A stretch of 41,000 nucleotides of DNA, from assembly GCA_964035545.1 (NCBI GenBank), contig OZ037767.1, forward strand, positions 16,495,581 to 16,536,580, written 5' to 3'. Position 1 is the stretch's first letter; each line of letters starts with the position of its first letter. Positions 28,201 to 41,000 of this stretch are shown piece after piece. The DNA comes from Bugula neritina. Lineage: Eukaryota > Bryozoa > Gymnolaemata > Cheilostomatida > Bugulidae. The notes under the pieces are model-generated. The model was not told the DNA's origin. It worked only from the letters and a program-made list of their open reading frames with translations, and ran no database searches. The translations under genes and the position numbers were made by a program.

Positions 28201-30825
28201 AGTATACTAGTAGTTGTATAGTATACTAGTAGTTGTATAGTATACTGGTAGTTAGGCAGCTGGTATGCTGTCACAAGATGCCCATAACGTATAATTCAAA
28301 GAACTATTAATAATTCACAGATTCACAGAAGTTCGCCATCTGCAAACTCTCTATTCATACTCCAGTGTCACTCAGTGAGTGGCTTTTGTTGTTGTTTAGA
28401 GATTGTGTGATCACCTAACAAGGCGTAGACATGCAGCTGAGGTGATTACGTAACCTCTCATGTCTACAACTACAGCATGTCGTGGGAAACAGGGAGACAA
28501 ACAACAGCCTGGGGTCTTACAAACACTTCTCCCCTCATGAAAGTTTTATTGAAATTTAGTGCAATGCATGCATCCTGCCCTGGTCCAGAGGTTGGAGCGT
28601 TTGCCTAGTAGTCATGGGTTCGAGCCCTGACAAAGGCCATTGGTGATGTTGGGAAGAGCATCCAGTCATAATTGCTCTTGAATAAGTCATTAGCCGATTT
28701 AACAAAAAACCCCTTTTTATCAGAGGTTTTCTCACAGGGATGGCTACTACAAACTTGTGTGAGTTTTATTAACTGTATGCATCCTAGGATACTGGGGGTA
28801 GTCCTAGCATGCTGGGGGTAGTCCTAGCATGCTGGGGGTAGTCCTAGGATAGTTGGGTAGTATGTTAGGAGACTGGGGGCAGTATGCTAGGATACTGGGG
28901 GTAGTATGCTAGGATACTGGGGGCAGTATGTTAGCGTACTGATGACATACAAACGCTCACCGTGGGGTAATTGAGGGTAAAGAAGGAGGCAAGGTTGTCC
29001 ACCAGGTTTGGATCTGATAGATCACTGAGTGGCTTGGCAATGGTAACCCCAGGCAAGATGACGCATTTCTCCTCATCCTCTCTCTGGACTGCCTTGTGCA
29101 GATGCATCTTTCTGCAGAAGACAAAAGTTACGTCAGCATAGAGAAATCACGTGATACATTGTGAGTAATCAACACGTGTGACCTAGTACGTTAGGTCACC
29201 ACGTGGTCAACTGAGGAAGCTGGAGTGATTTGAAACTCAATGTAAACTCATTGTCCAGCAAGAATAAGGTGTCACGCAACTTAGAATGGCGATAGCTGCC
29301 ACTAGATAATGCAGGTATATATAGCTTGTAGTAGAATGGGGATTACACTTAGCTGAAAGGGTATGAGATTGCTTAGCAGATTAAGTTTTCACATGAGCAG
29401 ATAATATTGTTAGATATAAATGAACATTCCAGGGAGGTATTGTATTGTGTCTTGAATCCGGACAGAGAGGGAATTAGTAACAAAAAACACTGTTGCAATA
29501 AATAAGCTTGCAAACAAAAACTATCCTAATCTAGGGACAAATAATGATGATTCACCATTCCTAAGATAGTAGTCTACCCACAGCTGATAGAATGTCAACA
29601 ATTTGGTAAAATAGGAGCCAGTAGTAAGGGTTGGGGAGGGGACATACCAGTGGTATACAGCACACAGCTGGTTGTAACATTATTATGATGATAACACATA
29701 GACTAATTAATTCGGACAGCTAAGTGAGATTCTAGCTCAGGAACTGAAAGCCAACAGAGATTGGCATAGAGTAACTTGGCCCACAGGCTATACTCAAGCA
29801 GGGAAGGTCTCTATGAACTACTTAGCTTAAGGTAGTTTTGCCCCTCTCTCCTTATCTGTTATATTTAAGAGAGCAAATGAAAACATTGCATTATCATCAG
29901 TTGCCACATCTCGAACTCATATCTACCACCAGCAAAGTTTCACGTAGTTTAGGTTTCTATTTGGAGTTAGTAAGGTACGTTTCAAGAACGGCCCCACCCT
30001 GCTTGACTGATAAAAATTAACGAATAAAAGGTCAATACAAACTACAGAGCAACTTAATGGTACTAGTCAGGTAATGTGTACAACAGCCAACATGTGCTGC
30101 ATTCAGCCGATTGTCAGTTATTCAAAGGAGTAGAAAAATTAGAAAAAATGAACACCAGTTTAGAGAAGTGTTTAAACCAGTTACTACTTAACGCTATTAA
30201 AGACTTCAGTACTATACCCACCAGTAATACTATCAGTCTACCACCAGTAGTATAACCACCAGTAATACTACCACCAGTACTATACCCACCAGTAATACTA
30301 CCACCAGTAGTATAACCAGCAGTAATGCACAGCTTATTGACAACCGGTGAGAAGGATTTCCATAGATGTAATACTGAAAACTTTGACTGAATTAAGAATT
30401 AGCTGCAAGCTTTGTTTCTGTTTTTATACATGTAGCAACATTGCATTAGCTGCTGAAAATCCTACCCAACACTTGCAGGGGGAGAGGGAGGGGCCCAACA
30501 CGCCTGTTACTTTAAACTCAACTATTCAGCTAGAAGCTAAAGTCATGAAACACATGAAGATATAAGAGTTGTTTGATGACAAGCAGGAACTTCAGCTGCC
30601 AATCTAACTGGTCTAGTTAACACGAACCAGAAGTTCTGCTTAAACATAACATTCTACCCTGATTCTATAACTGTTTATCAACATTGACGCTACTAGAACA
30701 TAAACCTACCCATATATGAGAGATATGAGGTAGAAGCCTAGTATCGTAAGCCATACAAGTAGGCATATCCAGGACATAAGAGAGCACCAGTCTATGGAGT
30801 AGAATGAGTAACTGAAACCAGCCAT
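22202..30825 (-). CDS. UGCG: Ceramide glucosyltransferase (UDP-glucose:ceramide glucosyltransferase)
   Basis: Nine exons on the minus strand: 30825-30710, 29111-28961, 26919-26814, 25160-25059, 24880-24765, 24667-24489, 23002-22916, 22766-22577, 22396-22202. All join in phase and give 413 residues; the human enzyme is about 394. It transfers glucose from UDP-glucose to ceramide, the first step of glycosphingolipid synthesis, on the cytosolic face of the Golgi. Residues about 12-38 form an N-terminal membrane anchor (SLMSWICLLVWLTILGFYLI). Family-21 transferase motifs are present: D1 in CIQDEAAH (Asp98), D2 in LISDAGIR (about Asp154), D3 in LGEDFF (Asp247) and the R-x-x-R-W motif as RMMRW (283-287). 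Hydrophobic C-terminal segments follow. Catalytic residues all look intact. Its introns carry many minisatellites and one SINE. It is divergent from INO80. Confidence 0.95.
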
Positions 30826-33800
30826 GTAGCTCCGGGAGGAGGGCCTCCGCCACACACTACTTGAGATAGCTTTGGCACTACCGGCCCAGTTGGGTCAGCT
30901 AGTCTTGAGTGTAGAGATTTGCTATAGCATCCACCTGAACAGTACGAGTTTCATTTAAGAGATCATTGGTTTATTATCCAATAAAGAAACTTTTAATGTC
31001 TTAAATATTAAAGTTCTGTTATTTGGTTATACTTCGTGCTTTAAATTAATATATTTCCTAAGAAAATGCAATGGGAGTGAAACAAATGTAAGATTTAGAT
31101 ACTCAATAAGTAATATTGAATATAAACCATTAGTAGCTGTATAACAATTAACACAATTAAATTGCAACAAATCTAATAGATAGAACTGATTAAATATTGT
31201 AACCTTTAGTAATGTTGGCAATTACTGAATCAAAATTATCTAAATGTTGCTAAAACACAGCACTTAATAGTAATAGTTATCATAATATTGGTGATGTTAA
31301 GAGTCTTAGCCATACTCACTCATCATGATGGTCATACTATTTTCACTTAAGGTTGATAGTGGCAATAGCCAATACCACTATATATCATTATCATTCAAAT
31401 ATGATAAGACATAAGTATTAGTACGAGGAATAACATTATAAAGTTAAACTAAATGAGTAAATCTACCTAAAGTTAATGTTTCGGATGATAATAAATTGAT
31501 ATTGATTTAACTATTAATTTATTTATGTTAAAAATAAAATTCACATTCAACAAAAAATTTAAAAAAATATAACAAAATAAAATAACAACAATGACAATCA
31601 TAATAAATATCATCAGTTAATGAATTATATTTATTGAATATAAATAATTATTATCTAAAATAAAAATATGAAAAAATAAACATAAGCACAAAAAATATAT
31701 GAATAAAATACAATATTAATATGAATATAACATTAATACCAATATATAACAAAATTAAAAACTCTAAATCTACTCTAAGCTAAGAGTTAGAGTCAAACGT
31801 TAAACTTAACTAAATTAGAAAATTAAAATATAATAGGCAGAACTAAAAGTTAACCTCAAAGTAAAAGTTAAACTCAAAGCTAAAGTAATTTATAATTTTT
31901 AATTGCATAAATTTGGGCCATCAAGTTTAACTGTAAAGTGTAAAGTTTTAGCTTAAGGTAAAGGTGAAAATAAATTTAAAAACTTTAAAAAAATGCAATC
32001 AGTGAATCACAATTATTATTAATATTAATTTTATAATTTATTATTATTAAAATTATATTTATTAATATCAAATTCAATATGAATATGATTTGATTATGAT
32101 AATCACGACGACTGACTCTAAGTGAAACTGAATGAGTAATTACCTGCATTAGCTTTAAAATTCTAAACAGCAAAAAATAACTGAGGTTGCTTAAGTCGCA
32201 GCTCAACCTTTTTTCTAACAGTCGATTTATCACATGATGATTGCTCTTACTGTGTAGCCTGTAATATACAATGGGTAGAGAATATTTGGCACATGGTTGT
32301 ATTATTCATCGTAAGCGTTTCCGGGTTTAAGGTCAAAGTTTAAAAGCAAACCGTCCACTCATGTTTGGGCTACGATAATCGATTAGCCTGTTTTTCGTTT
32401 AGCAAGTTGGAGAGACGAGTATTACGTTCTCAAAGTTTTGTTAAATTAGGAAATTCGTCTACTTGCGCATCGTATGAGGAGATGATAAATTTGAGCAAAG
32501 TCAAGTGTAAACAACTCTTACAATATTTGGCATCATGTTTAAAAAATAAATCTTGATGTCTTTTAGAAATACTTTATTTTGTATTAAATTTTGAATTAGA
32601 AAAATTACAATAATTTTGAAGCTTTCTGTGATATTTTGCTGAGTTGATCTAATAAAAACAATGGCGGCGAGAAACTGCGGTAATTCGCGGCACTCTTCGC
32701 CATAATGCAGTTCTTTTTCATCGCGGTTCTTTGGTTAATCACATTGACTGGTAGCACTTGCTCTGCCGGCCATTACCATAACATTTTAGAAACTACTATA
32801 ACTTGCCTAAACATTGTACGGATGCTCAATTGGTACTCTTGCCAGATAGTTCTGCATGTAGATTTCAATTTTTATGACAGGTAAGTGTATTTTATTGGGA
32901 TTTCCCCTATTTTAATTGTAGAAACGAAACGACAGTTTTAGGAATTTCTGTGCGCATTGTAAAGTGCATTGCTCTGTGTCTGCGTTATGTATTTATTCGT
33001 TTTGCTAATAATTGATAGATTTTAAATCTATTGCTAAAAAGGCAAAGAAGTCAATTGTCTCTGAGAAAAGACTTACTTTCACTTTGAAAAGTTGAACGTT
33101 AGGTTATACTTACACTAAATCTAATAGTAATACTTATACTTATACTAATACTCACCATTAGAGTATTACTAATAACTATAAGTAATAGTGATACTTATAC
33201 TCATAGTTATACTTATAGTTATATTTATAGTTATACTTATACTTATACTTATAGTTATGCTTATAAAACTAGTAGTAGTACTACTGCTACTAGTACTAGT
33301 AGTACTACTACTAGTAGTACTACTACTAATCCTGGAAGTAGATCAAGATAAAGATGGTGATACTGACTGATACTGATAGTGATAGTCAACCACTAATTCA
33401 GTAATTGTCAATGATTGTCAATGGCATAACTATACTAGTAGTAGGTATTATAATAGTTATATTTATAGTTATAGTAATAGTACTATTAGGTCTACTACTC
33501 AGTAGTAACATTAGTAGCAACAGTAATACTAATACTAATAGTCTAATAATAATAGTGGTATTATAGTTATACTTATATTTAATCTTATACTTATAGCTAT
33601 ACTCCTATAGTTATAGGTACACTTATACTAATACAAATAGTAATACTAGTCATAGTAGTAAGTGTAGCTGCACTTCTAACTGTTATACCAATAGTATTAG
33701 TCTTAATAAGTTAAACTTGAAGTTAAAGTAAGTAATATTAAGTCAATAATTGTAATTGTGATTATTTGCAGTAATACTAATAATACTACTAATCTAATAC

Positions 33801-36800
33801 TAATAGCAATATGTATATTTTTTTACTAATCTAATAGTTATACTCCTACTATTACTATCAGTATTACTATAGTGCGATTATAGTTATAGTTATGCCCAAG
33901 ATCGGTATTGGTTTAAGTATTCGTACAACTGATGGTTTTACTGTACGAGTATTTATACTGTTAAGTTGAACTGTAAGATAAAATAAGTTATAGTAGTTAT
34001 AGTTATACTGTAAGTATTATAATTGTGTAAATATTATAGAATATGTAAATGTTCTTAAAGCCATAATCATCATCATTTGATTAAGTTAGGATAATGGAAT
34101 TAATTCAATGCATATAAATTATTGGTAGTAGTGATACTTATACAGTTATACTAATAGTAATACTATCACTAATGTTAATAATACTAATAGCATTATTTAT
34201 AACTAAACTGAGTAAGTTAATTTGTTAAAGTAATACTGTAGATGTGCAGACTGTAAATGGTAGATTATGTAGCTTACTAAAATATTTATTGCTCAGTCTT
34301 ATAGACATAATACAATAATGAATGTGATAATGATTATGCTAGTTTTAATGACTCAATATGAATATAATTTACTCAAGTCATGAAATACTATGAAATCACA
34401 TTGATATTGTGTCATCAGAGGTGAAAAACAAATAATTATCGTTTGTATTTAATTTGTTTTAAGGTTTTATGTTTTGGTTGCCTTTAACCTCGTATAAAAT
34501 GTAAGTTGCTGTTTTGGCATGACTGAAGGGTAACTCAATCTTTAATAAACTTAACTTACAACTGCGAATTACTTAGCAATTTGTTGTGTATTTATTTATA
34601 TCAACTGAGCATTAGTGTACGTCTTTATGATGCAGCTAAATAGTTTTACTAGTATTATAAGTTTCTCTAATGAAAACCACTCATGGATTTAAAATTCAGG
34701 TTTTCACTTTTTTAGGTATGTTAGTTTTTAAACTCATGAAGCGTACTACTACTACTACTCGTTTCCTGTTTATTATAACTATCGCTATGGTTACTTACTC
34801 CTTATTATAGCTGTATATCTCGTACTAATTAGTAACAATTAAATTTTTAAATTTAACAATGACAAAATGACAATTACCCTGATCTGAACATAGAATAGTC
34901 ACAGCTGTGTTTGAAGTGGGCATTGTGACTATGACTTTGTCATCTAACAGGTAAAGTTAATAGAAACCAAGTGTATTAGCATTTCTATTAACTATATCAT
35001 ATAGTGGATGTGGTATTAGCAGAAATAGTTACTTTAGTTTAAGTATTTGCTAAGTTAGTAGTTCACTGTATAATGTCTCGAAATATAACAGCCGTGGTCT
35101 AGGGGTTAGAGCATTTGCCTAGTAATCACGAAGTCGGACAAAGGCCATTGGTGATGTTAGGAAGAGCGTCCAGTCATAATTGCTCCTGTGCTTCATCTAA
35201 ATAAATCCTTAGCCTAATTTAACAAAAGCCCTTTCCATCCGGAGTTTTCTAACAGGGATGGTGACTGTAAACTTGTGTGAGTTTATGTAATTGACGAGTT
35301 GTTTTGGTTTATTCCAAGATGGAGGATCTCTCCTCAGAGGAACTGTGCGCTCAAGTCATGAATGAACACAGCTACTCCACCCTCCAATACCGCCCCCTGC
35401 ACGTACAGAGGGCGGAGAAAAGCCTCAACTTGGATGGACTCATCAAAGCCACCGAACTAGTCGTCAAAAATAATGAGCTCTCCGAAGATGAGTTTCAGTA
35501 AGTAGAAGTATTCAGAATTTAATTAGAGTACTATTGCGCTGTGCACTCTTTGCTGTGTCTAGTACGGAGTTATATCTCTTTACTCTTTGCTGTAAAACAT
35601 TACGTTATTCTTCAGGTCAGTTGAAGATGCAGAGTTTGTTAAAAAATTCAAACCGACGAAAATACAAGGTAAAAGGGAGCGTGGCCGTCCCAGCCATGAC
35701 ATACATTTAGACCACTCAGGTACTGAAGCTATGTCTACTCTCCTTTCTCTCTATGTTTTTTGCCGGCTCTTCTATAGTTGAGTCGCACATCAGTTATGGA
35801 AACATTTGACTAGGTATATGTGTATAGATACTGCTGACTGTCGTCTAGTGTTGTTTCTATGGTGCCTAAGGCTATTGTCATGTAAATTTGTTGATAAATG
35901 GAGAATAATTATGTGTTATAGTTCATGTTTTATGGAGAGTTTCCTTGATGATGCCCTCCATTTTGGTTTTCATAAATAAGGGTTTTATAAAAGAACATCA
36001 AGTAGTAGTTTTACCAGAAAGTTAACTGTTATTGCTACCATATATCCTCTATGTTATATCATAGACTGAGTTCTTATAGTGGTGTCATTACTGTCACGGT
36101 GTGTCTGCTTACAGAGAGAAGGCTCATGAGACAATCACTCTATGTCACGGACAATCTCAAGTATAAGAAGAAATTTATACGAGTGAGTGCGACCATTACA
36201 ACTTAGCGTTAGGCCTACTAATTACTTGAATTATGGTGTATCACTGATCACTGTATGTCATGTCTATGTCATGCTGTATTATGACATGTTACTGATGTAT
36301 TACTAGTATATTGATAACGTATAATGAATATGTCACGCTGTATTATGACGTGTGTTCAATGTAGGATCTGCTCCTCAGTGACTCTGAGTCGTCTGAGGGA
36401 GAGGAAACTGAGCCGCTGATATCCGAGTGCAGATTTAAACTCATTCTCAGCCACCACCAGCAGCTGAGGAAATACCGGGCAGCGTTTTCTACCATGTCCC
36501 CCGCTATAGTATGTATATATCCACCACTTGTACTACATGTCCCCCTCTATAGTATGTATATATCCACCACTTCTACTACCGTGTCCCCCTCAATAGTATG
36601 TATATATCCACCACTTGTACTAGATGTCTCCTGCTATATCCACCATTACATAATCCCGCCTCTAATTTTAATGCAACCATTCTGTTAGAAACCGGAGTTT
36701 AAAGATTACACATACGGAGTGTTGGGACAGTGTCCGTTCCCTCAGCCAATCACAGATGCCGATACAATTAATCTGCTTATGAAAAAGAAGAATGCCTCGT

Positions 36801-39800
36801 CGTCTGCAAGTGGATCAAATCGCAGTTCGTCGGCTGGAGCCAAACATAAGTCTCTCACAGATGGCACGTCTGCTACTGAAAATGAGACGGTAAGTTGTCT
36901 TCTCTCTCTCACACACTCGCACGCGCGCACGCACCATCTCCTAAGTCATTACTTATTCTCCCTGCTGTTATACATTCTCCTCACATGTTTACGTTCTAAA
37001 GATCTCGCTGCCATGCTATGCTGAGCCAACATCCAGGTACTTATCCTGTCACTGTTTGTAGTCTGAGGCTAATGATCCGGCGTCCAGTGAGCACCAGAAC
37101 ACTCCCACCTCGGCCTCAGGTCCTACCAGCAGTTCACTCACCAAGAGCGGGAAGGTGAAGAAGGTGCCGACTGCAGAGATACTTTTAGCTCGCAGAAAGA
37201 AACTCTGGCACTCCATAGTTAAGAAGGATATCTCTAAGGCAGCTAAGGCCAGGGTGACCTCCAGGAAGGAGATGCTTGGTAACGCTAGGAAGGTACTTGG
37301 GCACCTGAGTGACTTAATGCAGAACTTGATATAATGCACTTGAATGACTTAATATTGAGTACTTGCCTGTAGTATGACAAGTAAGTAGGCTAAAATGTGA
37401 TATCTAGGTATTACTTACGTGATATACACAGCTCTGTGTGACTTGCAGTGTGCCGTGGCAATACAGAAGCAGAAGAGGAAGGAAGCTGTGAGTTCCCAGA
37501 AGGCCATGGTCAGCATACAGAGTCGCATGAAGAGAATCTGCCGTGAGGTCGTCACCTACTGGAAGAGGTTTGAGAAGGTTGAGAAGCAGCAAATGAAGAA
37601 AGTCCAAAAAGAGGCTCAGGAGCAGCGGAAGCAAGACCTGAACATGCTGGAGGTCAGTCGGAGGTCATAGTTGGCCAGGAGAGTTTTCCCTCTGAAGGTG
37701 TAGCTGCCCGAGTGTTTCATACTGCTCTGTCTTGCTGTAGGCTAAGAGACAGGCGAGGAAACTCAACTTTCTTATCACGCAGACGGAGCTCTACGCTCAT
37801 TTCATGGCCAACAAAATTAAAGGAGGTTCAGATGCTAAGAAATCAGTAATTCTTAGCAGACTGGAAGACGATGATGGCTTGAAACTGCATAATGATTCAC
37901 TGGATGATTATGGTAAGTAACTAGATAGTATAGTAAGTAACTAGATGGTATAGTAACTAGGTGGTACAGTAAGTAACTAGATGGTACAGCAAGTAACTAG
38001 ATGGTACAGTAAGTGACTAGATGGTATAGTAAGTAACTAGATGGTATAGTAAGTAACTAGATGGTACAGTAAGTAACTAGATGGTAGAGTAAGTAACTAG
38101 ATGGTACAGTAAGTAACTAGATGGTACAGTAAGTAACTAGATGGTAGAGTAAGTAACTAGATGGTACAGTAAGTACCTAGATGGTACAGTAAGTAACTAG
38201 ATGGTATAGGAAGTAACTAGATGGTATAGTAAGTAACTAGATGGTACAGTAAGTAACTAGATGGTACAGTAAGTAACTAGATGGTATAGTAAGTAACTAG
38301 ATGGTACAGTAAGTAACTAGATAGTATAGTAAGTAACTAGATAGTATAGTAAGTAACTAGATCGTATAGTAAGTAACTAGATGGTACAGTAAGTAACTAG
38401 ATGGTATAGTAAGTAACTAGATGGTACAGTAAGTAACTAGATGGTACAGTAAGTAACTAGATGGTATAGTAAGTAACTAGATGGTATAGTAAGTAACTAA
38501 GTGGTACAGTAAGTAACTAGATGGTATAGTAAGTAACTAGATGGTATAGTAAGTAACTAGATGGTACAGTAAGTAACTAGATGGTACAGTAAGTAACTAG
38601 ATAGTATAGTAAGTAACTAGATAGTATAGTAAGTAACTAGATGGTACAGTAAGTAACTAGATGGTACAGTAAGTAACTAGATGGTACAGTAAGTAACTAG
38701 ATAGTACAGTAAGTAACTAGATAGTATAGTAAGTAACTAGATCGTATAGTAAGTAACTAGATGGTACAGTAAGTAACTAGATGGTACAGTAAGTAACTAG
38801 ATGGTATAGTAAGTAACTAGGTGGTATAGTAAGTAACTAGATGGTACAGTAAGTAACTAGATGGTATAGTAAGTAACTAGATGGTACAGTAAGTAACTAG
38901 ATGGTACAGTAAGTAACTAGATGGTATAGTAAGTAACTAGATGGTATAGTAAGTAACTAGATGGTACAGTAAGTAACTAGATGGTACAGTAAGTAACTAG
39001 ATGGTATAGTAAGTAACTAGATGGTACAGTAAGTAACTAGATAGTATAGTAAGTAACTAGATAGTATAGTAAGTAACTAGATCGTACAGTAAGTAACTAA
39101 TGTTTCAGACGCTGACGAAGTGAAATCTCAGGTGCTGCTGAATGCGGAAGATGCATATGCCAGGCAAACAGCCAAGGTAATGAATCTCTCGTTACTTCCT
39201 GTTAGTTAGCCGGTAACCAATACGAAGAAGTAACTCATAGTATACTAAGTAGATGGTAGGTAATAATTGTTGTATTACAGTGTTGGTGTTATACAGGCCT
39301 TAAGAGAAAAGGTTATCTAAAGCCAGCGGATAAAAAGCTAATGCTTTATGTACATACTGCCTGACACTCTCTCTCTACGACTCAACCTAGTAACACGTTC
39401 TATGCCCAATAAAGCTTATTCACTTAATACTACATGGTGGCAGCTATGGGATACGAACCCACGCCTCCGAAGGAACGGGTGTAGTAACTCTATACCAAGT
39501 TGGTAGCAGGTAATAATAACAAGATATAATAACTCGTACACTAAGTTGAAGCACTAGAGGAAGAACTCTTGACCTTTCAGACTAAACAATTTGATGGTCG
39601 AGTGTCGAGCAAGTCGTCTGCTGTCGTCCCCGTTGCCGTGGATACGGAGAAACAAGCTGACTATCCACAGCCCAGTATATTTGTTGGTAAACTCAAGACC
39701 TACCAGATCAAGGTGAGCCCACCTGCCTACACTGTTAACTCATTCTACTTTCAGTGTGTGTATGTAAGACATCAGATTGTGCAGTTGTCTCACCTTGTAC

Positions 39801-41000
39801 TTCTCTACTGTCCCCTCAGGGTATGAATTGGCTGGCGGATCTCTATAGCCAGGGAATCAACGGCATTCTCGCCGACGAGATGGGACTCGGTAAGACTGTC
39901 CAGTCCATAGCCTTCCTCGCCCACTTAGCGGAGGTCCACGGCATTTGGGGACCATTCCTTGTGGTGGCTCCAGCCTCTACCCTTCACAACTGGCAGCAGG
40001 AGTCTGCTAGATTTCTGCCTAAGATGAGAGTTGTCCCCTACTGGGGTACCACTCAGGAGAGAAAGGTGGGCGTGGCTGCTGCTATGAAGTATTGCTTAGT
40101 GTATTACATCATTATATTACTGTATTACACCATTATAAAACTGTATTATATTACTGTATTATTACTCTGGCAGATACTGAGGAAGTTCTGGGACCAGAAA
40201 CACCTGCACACGGAGCAAGCCTCCTTCCACATTGTCATAACCAGCTACCAGCTTATCATACAGGACTGTAAATACTTCTCCAAGATTCACTGGCACTACA
40301 TGGTGTTGGATGAGGCTCAGGCGTTGAAGAGTAGCTCCAGGTACACCTCTCTCCCCCTTTCTCCTCTCCGCCTCCCCCTTCTTTCTCTCCCTCTCTCTCT
40401 CCTCCCCTCTCCCCCCTCTCTCCTCTCCTCATCTCCTCTCCCCCCCCTCTCTCCTCCTCTCCCTCTCTCTCTCTCCTTCTCTCTCCCCCTCTCCCTTCCC
40501 CCTCCCCCTCTCTGTACAACTTCTATCCACCTTCTTATTCTATGTGTAGTTATACACTCTCCCTACTCTATTATATTCTACATCTACTCTATTGTATTCT
40601 ACTACATCTAATCTATTATATTCTACATCTACACTAATATGTTTTACTCAGTTTTCAATACAAGTTAGCCAACTATTTCCCTTCACACTGTTTTAGTACG
40701 AGATGGAAAACTCTACTCAGCTTCAACTGTAGGAATCGTCTTCTCCTCACAGGGACTCCAATACAGAACAGCATGGCTGAGGTTAGCATCTACTTACAGT
40801 GTCTATACAGTATCTATATACAGTATCTAGTATCTATACAGTATCTAGTATCTATACAGTATCTAGTATCTATATACAGTATCTAGTATCTATACAGTAT
40901 CTAGTATCTATACAGTATCAAGTATCTATATACAGTATCTAGTATCTATACAGTATCTAGTATCTATACAGTATCAAGTATCTATACAGTATCTAGTATC

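Overview
The window is animal nuclear DNA. It is AT-rich, genes are split into many short exons with GT-AG introns, and there are long non-coding stretches, abundant intronic minisatellites, a non-LTR retrotransposon, a hAT-like element and tRNA-derived SINEs. The set of genes (glutathione peroxidase fold, EML-type WD40 protein, ceramide glucosyltransferase, INO80) points to a metazoan. The compact exons and repeat style suggest an invertebrate, possibly early-branching, but the species cannot be fixed from the sequence alone.

Layout: (1) 1-123, a possible C-terminal exon of an unrecognised + strand gene. (2) 1013-3024, minus strand, a complete three-exon glutathione peroxidase family gene that has lost two of the four catalytic residues. 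(3) 6272-20834, plus strand, a 23-exon model for a 1018-residue protein joining four EF-hand-like loops to a HELP/EML-type WD40 region; a 5'-truncated non-LTR retrotransposon (about 11321-13735) and a 1188-bp hAT-like foldback element (19379-20566) sit in its introns. (4) 22202-30825, minus strand, a complete nine-exon ceramide glucosyltransferase (UGCG). (5) From about 32661 or 35319 to the window end, plus strand, the N-terminal two fifths of the chromatin remodeller INO80, cut off at the right edge. UGCG and INO80 are divergent; the EML-like gene and UGCG converge. The four genes have unrelated housekeeping or ciliary/cytoskeletal roles and do not form a pathway.

All exon models were built by hand by joining GT...AG junctions with matching codon phase. 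Each of the three long models closes in frame, which is strong internal support.

The most striking pattern is in the introns. At least fourteen of about 42 introns carry tandem arrays that begin at, or within about 25 nt of, the 5' splice site. In several of them the repeat unit contains the exon end plus the donor site, so that the real splice site is copied again and again into the intron. Two introns show the mirror image at the acceptor (duplicated 3' splice site or branch-point sequence). One intron has the donor array at one end and the acceptor array at the other. In addition, two introns flanking a pair of exons carry the same 22-bp satellite in opposite orientation, an arrangement that could fold into a long RNA duplex.
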